Source of the DNA: Burkholderiaceae bacterium
GTDB taxonomy: Bacteria > Pseudomonadota > Gammaproteobacteria > Burkholderiales > Burkholderiaceae_C
Length of the DNA: 64,000 nucleotides
Assembly: GCA_030123545.1 (NCBI GenBank)
Contig: CP126124.1
Span: 186,001 to 250,000, forward strand
Direction of reading: 5' to 3'
In this document: positions 59,478-64,000 of the stretch, one piece after another
Numbering within the stretch: position 1 is the stretch's first letter
How the letters are laid out: each line of letters begins with the position of its first letter
The notes under the pieces: model-generated
What the model was told of the DNA's origin: nothing
Database searches by the model: none
What the model saw: only the letters and a program-made list of their open reading frames with translations
Program-made: the position numbers and the translations under genes

Positions 59478-59900
59478 CTACGGGGCCGCGGCGATCTCGA
59501 CCGGCTCCGCCGCAATCGGTCGAAACAGGGTCCAGTGCACGAGTCTGCCGCGGCGAAATTCAGCCGTCACGTGCGACGCTCCGGTATCGGTCCAGCGGAA
59601 GATCTCGGGCTGGGTGTTCTTCGGCGAGCGCATTTCGCCCAGGGCGCGCGTCATCGACAGCACGTTCAGCAGCGTCATGCCGGCGCGCAGCCGGGCGTTG
59701 AGCATGACCGCGTTGTCGATGTGGCCGACCGGCCGCGTTGCGGCCCGGCCCAGCACCTGCATCATGCGGTTGAAGCGCAGCAGCAGCCACATCAGCAGCG
59801 CGCCGCTCGCCAGCGCAACGCCGCCCCACCCATAGAAGCGGTAGGAGGCGGCGATCAACACCGCACCGGTAATCGGCCACAGCAGGCGAACGTCTCCCAT
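59478..59900 (-). CDS. membrane protein of unknown function
   Basis: 140 residues with one or two hydrophobic segments near the N-terminus (about 6-40), then a soluble part with conserved-looking RPVGHIDNAVMLNARL and MTRALGEMRSPKNTQPE. It resembles 'glycerate kinase'-adjacent hypothetical proteins of Burkholderiales but I do not recognise a named family. It lies between ilvE (80-base gap) and radA (66-base gap), same strand. Confidence 0.65.
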   Translation of the reverse strand: MGDVRLLWPITGAVLIAASYRFYGWGGVALASGALLMWLLLRFNRMMQVLGRAATRPVGHIDNAVMLNARLRAGMTLLNVLSMTRALGEMRSPKNTQPEIFRWTDTGASHVTAEFRRGRLVHWTLFRPIAAEPVEIAAAP

Positions 59901-59966
59901 GCCGTCATTTTCGCAGCAGCGACAACTCCCTGTCGCGGCAGGAGGTTTTCGCGTTGCCCGGCGCGA

Positions 59967-61346
59967 TCAGCCAGCCAGGCCGCGCACGACCTCGATCGCC
60001 TGCTCGATGCGGTCGACCGGATGGATCGCCAGGCCGTCGAAGCCGCTCGCATTCGGGCGCGGCGCGTTCGCGCGCGGCACGATCGCGGTGGCGAAGCCGA
60101 GCTTGGCCGCTTCGCGCAGCCGCTCCTGGCCGCGCGGCGCGGGACGCACCTCGCCAGCCAGGCCGACCTCGCCGAACGCGACGAAACCGCGCGGCAACGG
60201 CCTGCCGCGCAGGCTCGACGCGATCGCTAGCAGCACCGCCAGATCGGCCGCGGGCTCGGCGATCCGCACCCCGCCGACCGCGTTCACGAACACGTCCTGA
60301 TCGGCGCAGGCTACGCCTGCATGCCGGTGCAGCACCGCCAGCAGCATTGCGAGCCGGTCCCGGTCGAGCCCGACCGAGAGGCGGCGCGGACTGGCGCCGC
60401 CGGCATCGACCAGCGCCTGCACTTCGACCAGCATCGGCCGCGTGCCCTCGAGCGTGACCAGCACGCAGCTGCCGGGCACCGGCTGGCGGTGCTGCGACAG
60501 GAAGATCGCGCTCGGATTCGAGACCCCCTTCAAGCCCCGTTCGGTCATCGCGAACACGCCGATCTCGTTCACCGCGCCGAAGCGGTTCTTGATCGCGCGC
60601 ACCAGGCGAAAGCTCGAATGCGTATCACCCTCGAAATACAGCACGGTGTCGACCATGTGCTCGAGCACGCGCGGGCCGGCGATCGCGCCCTCCTTGGTCA
60701 CGTGGCCGACCAGCACGATCGCGGCGCCGGACGATTTCGCGGCACGCGTCAGATGCGCCGCGCATTCGCGCACCTGCGCGACCGATCCCGGCGCCGAGGT
60801 CAGCTCGCCCGAATAGACGGTCTGGATCGAGTCGATCACCGCGACCTGCGGCCGGTTCGAGATCAGCGCGGCCAATATCCTCTCGAGCTGGATTTCGGCC
60901 AGCACCGGCACCTGGGATTTGTCGAGCCCGAGCCGGCGCGAGCGCAGCGCGACCTGCGCGCCCGATTCCTCGCCGGTCACGTACAGCGTGGCGAGACCCG
61001 CGCGCTGCAGCGCATCGAGCGCCTGCAACAGCAGCGTGGATTTGCCGATGCCCGGATCGCCGCCGATCAGCACCACGCCGCCGTCGACCACGCCGCCGCC
61101 GAGCGTGCGGTCGAGCTCGGCGATGCCGGTCGGGGTGCGCGCGACCTCGGCCGCCTCGATGTCGGCCAACACCGCCACCGGGGCCGAAGGCGTGAGTGCC
61201 GCGAACCGATGGCGCTGCGCCGAAGGTAGATCGGCGACCGATTCGACGAGCGTGTTCCAGGCGCCGCATGACGGGCATTTGCCCAGCCACTTCGGGCTGG
61301 TGCCGCCGCATTCGGTGCAGACGTAGACGCTTCGCTCCTTGGCCAT
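59967..61346 (-). CDS. radA: DNA repair protein RadA
   Basis: 459 residues. N-terminal C4 zinc finger (Cys10, Cys13, Cys24, Cys27), RecA-like ATPase with Walker A GGDPGIGKST (Lys102), the RadA motif KNRFGAVNE, and the C-terminal Lon-protease-like domain (SLRGRPLPRGFVAFGEVGLAGE). Drives branch migration of recombination intermediates. Start ATG at 61346. Confidence 0.97.
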   Translation of the reverse strand: MAKERSVYVCTECGGTSPKWLGKCPSCGAWNTLVESVADLPSAQRHRFAALTPSAPVAVLADIEAAEVARTPTGIAELDRTLGGGVVDGGVVLIGGDPGIGKSTLLLQALDALQRAGLATLYVTGEESGAQVALRSRRLGLDKSQVPVLAEIQLERILAALISNRPQVAVIDSIQTVYSGELTSAPGSVAQVRECAAHLTRAAKSSGAAIVLVGHVTKEGAIAGPRVLEHMVDTVLYFEGDTHSSFRLVRAIKNRFGAVNEIGVFAMTERGLKGVSNPSAIFLSQHRQPVPGSCVLVTLEGTRPMLVEVQALVDAGGASPRRLSVGLDRDRLAMLLAVLHRHAGVACADQDVFVNAVGGVRIAEPAADLAVLLAIASSLRGRPLPRGFVAFGEVGLAGEVRPAPRGQERLREAAKLGFATAIVPRANAPRPNASGFDGLAIHPVDRIEQAIEVVRGLAG

Positions 61347-61373
61347 CCGACGAGCCTACCATCGCCCGAGCTG

Positions 61374-61429
61374 GACCACCCCCAGTCTTCGCGCACTGCG
61401 TGTCGCTTCGCCTACCCCCTCAAGGGGGC
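61374..61429 (-). repeat. GC-rich dispersed repeat, copy 2
   Basis: Reverse complement of the repeat at 17549-17605, sharing the GGCGAAGCGACACGCAGTGC block and the CTGGGGGTGGTC end. Lies in the 224-base gap between radA and hpaR. Confidence 0.75.
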
Positions 61430-61554
61430 GATACCAGCGGACCGGCGAAGCCGGATCCGCAGTATCCCTGGCTTTTGGCTGCGCCGGTTTTCATGCGTCG
61501 CGGGTCGCGCCTCGGAACCAGGGTTTACCCGGATAGCGCGCAGGCCATAGATAT

Positions 61555-61566
61555 TTAATATATTAA
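61555..61566. promoter_or_regulatory. operator candidate TTAATATATTAA upstream of hpaR
   Basis: A perfect 12-bp palindrome in a very AT-rich stretch ending 4 bases before the hpaR start. MarR-family HpaR proteins autoregulate through AT-rich palindromes. Confidence 0.6.
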
Positions 61567-61570
61567 CTAA

Positions 61571-62074
61571 ATGGCTCCGCGCACCGCCTTCCTGCACCGC
61601 AACCTGCCCGGCCTGCTGCTGCGGGCACGCGAGTCTGTGATGGCGCACACCCGCCCGTCGCTGCGCACCCACAACCTGAGTGACCAGCAGTGGCGCGTGC
61701 TGCGCGTGCTCGCCGAGCATGGGCGCATGGAGACCGGCCGCATCGCGCGCGAGGCGCATCTGCTCGGACCGAGCCTGACCGGCGTGCTCGCCCGCATGGA
61801 GCGCGACGGGCTGGTGCGGCGCGAACGCGACGCCGAAGACCAGCGCCGCACGGTGGTCGAGGCCACGGCCCTCGGCCAGCGGCTCGCCGGCGAACTGGCG
61901 CGCACGTTCGAAGCGCACTATGCCTGGCTCGAGCAGGCGCTGAGCCAGGACAAGCTGGCACAGCTGTACCGACTGCTGGACGAGGTGATCGAACTGGAAC
62001 GTCCGCGGCCAGCCGGCCGCCGCGCGGAAGCAAAAGGCGCGCGACCTGAGCGCACCGACGGGGTGCCTGCATGA
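61571..62074 (+). CDS. hpaR: MarR-family regulator of homoprotocatechuate degradation
   Basis: 167 residues. Winged helix-turn-helix with NLSDQQWRVLRVLAEHGRM and LLGPSLTGVLARMERDGLVRRERDAEDQRRTVV, the MarR/HpaR recognition helix and wing. Represses the hpa operon and is released by the aromatic substrate. Its stop overlaps the hpaG1 start by ATGA. The protein is ~20 residues longer at the C-terminus than E. coli HpaR. A palindrome lies just upstream. Confidence 0.9.
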   Translation: MAPRTAFLHRNLPGLLLRARESVMAHTRPSLRTHNLSDQQWRVLRVLAEHGRMETGRIAREAHLLGPSLTGVLARMERDGLVRRERDAEDQRRTVVEATALGQRLAGELARTFEAHYAWLEQALSQDKLAQLYRLLDEVIELERPRPAGRRAEAKGARPERTDGVPA

Positions 62075-62751
62075 ACACCGGGCCCTCCTTCCTGCCGGCC
62101 GGCACCGTCTACGGCGTGTTGCTGAACTTCCGGCGCGAACGGTTGGCGCTCGCGTCGCAGATGCTGGCGGCCCCATACAAGGCCGCGCCGCGCGCGCCGG
62201 TGCTGTATGTCAAGACCGCCAACACCTGGAGCCCGCACGGCAGCGCGATCATGCTGCCGGGGGGCGTGCGCGAGGCCGAGGTCGGCGCGACCATTGCGAT
62301 GGTGATTGACCGCGAAGCCAAGGCTATATCTGCTCAGAATGCTCTCGATTTCGTAGCGAGCTACGTGCTGCTGAACGACCTGTCGATCCCGCACCAAAGC
62401 TTCTACCGGCCGCCGGTCAAAACCAAATGCGTGGACGGCTTTCTCGGTGTCGGCGCCCAGGCGCGGCCGGCGCGCGAGGCCGGCGATCCGGCGCAGTTCA
62501 CGCTCGAAGTGCGGATCAACGGCGCGCTGCGCCAGTCGGTCGTTTTTAGCGACCTGGTGCGCAGCGCCGCGCAGCTGCTGGTCGACGTCACCGAGTTCAT
62601 GACCTTGGCGGCAGGCGACCTGCTGATGCTCGGCTGCGACCTGGGCCGCCCGCTGGCCGGCGCCGGCGACCGGATCGAGATCACCTCGCCGGGCTTCGCG
62701 CCGCTGGTCAACACGCTGGCGGCGCACGATGCAGCGGGAGAAGCGCGATGA
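62071..62751 (+). CDS. hpaG1: homoprotocatechuate pathway isomerase/decarboxylase, N-terminal subunit
   Basis: 226 residues, fumarylacetoacetate hydrolase fold. FLPAGTVYGVLLNFRRE at the start and VKTANTWSPHGSAI, SYVLLNDLSIPHQSFYRPPVKTKC. Corresponds to the N-terminal half of E. coli HpaG, which is a fusion of two such domains. Acts on 2-hydroxyhepta-2,4-diene-1,7-dioate formation by decarboxylating and isomerising the pathway intermediate. Coupled by ATGA to hpaR and hpaG2. Around residues 81-101 (ISAQNALDFVASY) the DNA is AT-rich and loosely resembles the 63-bp element. Confidence 0.88.
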   Translation: MNTGPSFLPAGTVYGVLLNFRRERLALASQMLAAPYKAAPRAPVLYVKTANTWSPHGSAIMLPGGVREAEVGATIAMVIDREAKAISAQNALDFVASYVLLNDLSIPHQSFYRPPVKTKCVDGFLGVGAQARPAREAGDPAQFTLEVRINGALRQSVVFSDLVRSAAQLLVDVTEFMTLAAGDLLMLGCDLGRPLAGAGDRIEITSPGFAPLVNTLAAHDAAGEAR

Positions 62752-63539
62752 AGCACGCCCGCGTGATGCTGGACGGCCAATTGCACGACGCGACGCACGA
62801 TGCGACGCATGACGCGACCGAGCAGCACGGCCGGCTGCTGCTGGACGACGGCCGTCGCGTCGAACCGCACGCCGTGACCTGGCTGCCGCCGCTCGTTCCC
62901 ACGCCGCGGCCGCGCACCATCCTCGCGCTCGGCCTCAACTACGCGGACCACGCGAAGGAGCTTGCGTTCAAGGCGCCGGAGGAGCCGCTCGTGTTCGTCA
63001 AGGGCGAGAGCACGCTCATCGGCCATCGCCGGTTCACCGAGCGCCCTGCCGGTGTTGAAAACATGCACTACGAATGCGAACTCGCGGTGGTGATCGGCCG
63101 CACCGCGCGCCGGGTGCGGCAGGACGACGCCTACGACTTCGTCGGCGGCTACACGGTCGCGAACGACTACGCGATCCGCGACTACCTGGAGAACTGGTAC
63201 CGCCCGAACCTGCGCGTGAAGAACCGCGACACCTGCACGCCGATCGGTCCCTGGCGCGTCGATGCGGCCGATGTGCACGGTCTGCCGGGCGGGCCGATGG
63301 CACGCGCGCTGAAGACCACGGTGAACGGCAAGCTCACGCAGTCGGGCAACACGCGCGACATGATCTTCGGGATTCCGTGGCTGATCGAATACTTCACGAG
63401 CTTCATGACGCTCGCGCCGGGCGACCTGATCCTGACCGGCACGCCGGACGGCGTGGTCGACTGCCAGCCCCGCGACGTGGTCGTCACCGAGATCGAGGGC
63501 GTCGGCGCGCTGCAGAACACCATCGCCCTCCGCGCCTGA
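62748..63539 (+). CDS. hpaG2: homoprotocatechuate pathway isomerase/decarboxylase, C-terminal subunit
   Basis: 263 residues, FAH fold. ILALGLNYADHAKEL, FVKGESTLIGH, YECELAVVIG (metal-binding E..E) and LTPGDLILTGTPDGV (as APGDLILTGTPDGV) are intact. Corresponds to the C-terminal half of E. coli HpaG. The N-terminus includes three tandem HDAT peptides (residues 13-24) from a 12-bp tandem repeat. The hpaE dehydrogenase follows after 51 bases. Confidence 0.9.
   Translation: MKHARVMLDGQLHDATHDATHDATEQHGRLLLDDGRRVEPHAVTWLPPLVPTPRPRTILALGLNYADHAKELAFKAPEEPLVFVKGESTLIGHRRFTERPAGVENMHYECELAVVIGRTARRVRQDDAYDFVGGYTVANDYAIRDYLENWYRPNLRVKNRDTCTPIGPWRVDAADVHGLPGGPMARALKTTVNGKLTQSGNTRDMIFGIPWLIEYFTSFMTLAPGDLILTGTPDGVVDCQPRDVVVTEIEGVGALQNTIALRA
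62784..62819 (+). repeat. 3 x 12-bp tandem repeat encoding HDAT
   Basis: In-frame CAC/T-GAC/T-GCG-ACG units near the 5' end of hpaG2. Codon usage differs only at third positions. Confidence 0.8.
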
Positions 63540-63544
63540 TTTTT

Positions 63545-63605
63545 CAAGCATTTTCGGCCTGTAGCCAGCACCCACATTGCACGAGCAGCTATGAAAATTG
63601 ATAAC
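63545..63605 (-). repeat. 63-bp-type AT-rich element, copy 7 (supplies the hpaE start)
   Basis: Minus strand: GTTATC (63605-63600), CATAGC (63593-63588), exactly 34-nt spacer, AAATGCTTG (63553-63545); one base longer than other copies in the first box region. On the plus strand it contains the hpaE ATG and its first five codons. Confidence 0.75.
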
Positions 63606-64000
63606 CTCATCAACGGCAAGCCGGTCGCCAGCCGCGACTATTTCGAGACCGTGAACCCCGCCACGCAGGAGGTGCTGGCCGAGGTCGCATCCGGCGGCGA
63701 AGCCGAAGTGAATGCGGCGGTCGCCGCGGCCAAGGCGGCGTTCCCGAAATGGGCCGGCCTGCCCGCGGTCGAACGCGCCCGGCTGGTGCGCCGGCTCGGC
63801 GACCTGATCGCGCAGCACGTGCCCGAGATCGCGCGGATCGAGACCGACGACTGCGGCCAGGTGATCGCGCAGACCGGCAGGGGCCTGGTGCCGCGCGCGG
63901 CCGACAACTTCTACTACTTCGCCGAGATGTGCACGCGCGTCGACGGCCACACCTACCCGACGCCGACGCACCTGAACTACACGCTGTTCCATCCGGTCGG
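63591..64000 (+). CDS. hpaE: 5-carboxymethyl-2-hydroxymuconate semialdehyde dehydrogenase, 5' part
   Basis: First 136 codons; runs off the right edge. Aldehyde dehydrogenase superfamily N-terminus: NLINGKPVASRDYFETVNPATQEVLAEV and WAGLPAVERARLVRRLGDLI, with ADNFYYFAEM typical of HpaE. In the hpa pathway it oxidises the ring-cleavage semialdehyde to the acid used by HpaG. The start codon and first residues MKIDN are encoded within a 63-bp dispersed element; no strong Shine-Dalgarno is visible. Confidence 0.9.
   Translation, partial: MKIDNLINGKPVASRDYFETVNPATQEVLAEVASGGEAEVNAAVAAAKAAFPKWAGLPAVERARLVRRLGDLIAQHVPEIARIETDDCGQVIAQTGRGLVPRAADNFYYFAEMCTRVDGHTYPTPTHLNYTLFHPV

Noticed and set aside
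62319..62365. AT-rich patch in hpaG1 as another copy of the 63-bp element
   Set aside because: The first boxes are partly present but the distal TTTTGCTTG box is missing at the expected distance.

Overview
The window is GC-rich DNA from a betaproteobacterium of the order Burkholderiales, most probably family Comamonadaceae. The evidence is the gene content (mreBCD-mrdA divergent from gatCAB, hemB, a fimT-pilVWXY1E minor-pilin operon, an hpaR/hpaG operon), the protein sequences, and a dispersed AT-rich 63-bp element present in at least seven copies that I recall as typical of Comamonadaceae genomes. No rRNA, tRNA, CRISPR, phage or transposase gene was found. Nearly all of the window is chromosomal housekeeping and accessory metabolism, with genes tightly packed and many ATGA stop/start overlaps.

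Layout. 0-6.6 kb: end of a D-Ala-D-Ala carboxypeptidase, an alpha/beta hydrolase, a HemJ-like/VanZ/ferredoxin operon, a candidate 100-nt sRNA, hemB, and a GST/dienelactone hydrolase/isomerase detoxification group. 6.7-10.4 kb: a four-gene MCE lipid-transport ABC operon. 10.5-17.2 kb: a Cys/Met-metabolism PLP enzyme, a cytochrome b/molybdopterin/Met-His-rich protein set, mmsA and a GMC oxidoreductase. 17.6-22.2 kb: the cell-shape genes mreB, mreC, mreD, mrdA. 22.4-25.8 kb: gatC, an odd 74-codon internally duplicated ORF, gatA, gatB. 25.8-27.2 kb: a DUF4124 protein and pyrE. 27.4-36.4 kb: an aryl-polyene-type type II polyketide operon (membrane protein, acyl ligase, two dehydratases, ketosynthase, partner ketosynthase, ketoreductase, two acyltransferases, glycosyltransferase, deacetylase), followed by translationally coupled exoA and an AEC transporter. 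38.1-39.3 kb: a GNAT/DUF1778 toxin-antitoxin module lying between two 78-bp copies of the 3' end of the AEC gene. 39.4-46.3 kb: type IV pilus minor pilins with a large PilY1. 46.4-53.2 kb: a YefM/ParE-like TA pair, two small envelope proteins, ampG, a two-component system and a compact trimeric autotransporter. 53.5-61.4 kb: nitronate monooxygenase, an O-antigen ligase with two glycosyltransferases, ilvE and radA. 61.5-64 kb: the start of a homoprotocatechuate (4-hydroxyphenylacetate) degradation operon.

How the genes work together: the shape/peptidoglycan genes (mre, mrdA, carboxypeptidase, ampG), the MCE transporter, the LPS enzymes and the aryl-polyene operon all serve the cell envelope; the pilus operon and the trimeric autotransporter serve surface attachment. 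The most notable unexplained structures are the candidate sRNA with an anti-Shine-Dalgarno loop beside hemB, the 63-bp element whose copies supply start codons, stop codons and in-frame codons of genes, the gatC-gatA bridging ORF, the direct-repeat-flanked TA island, and an aryl-polyene operon without any acyl carrier protein in the window.
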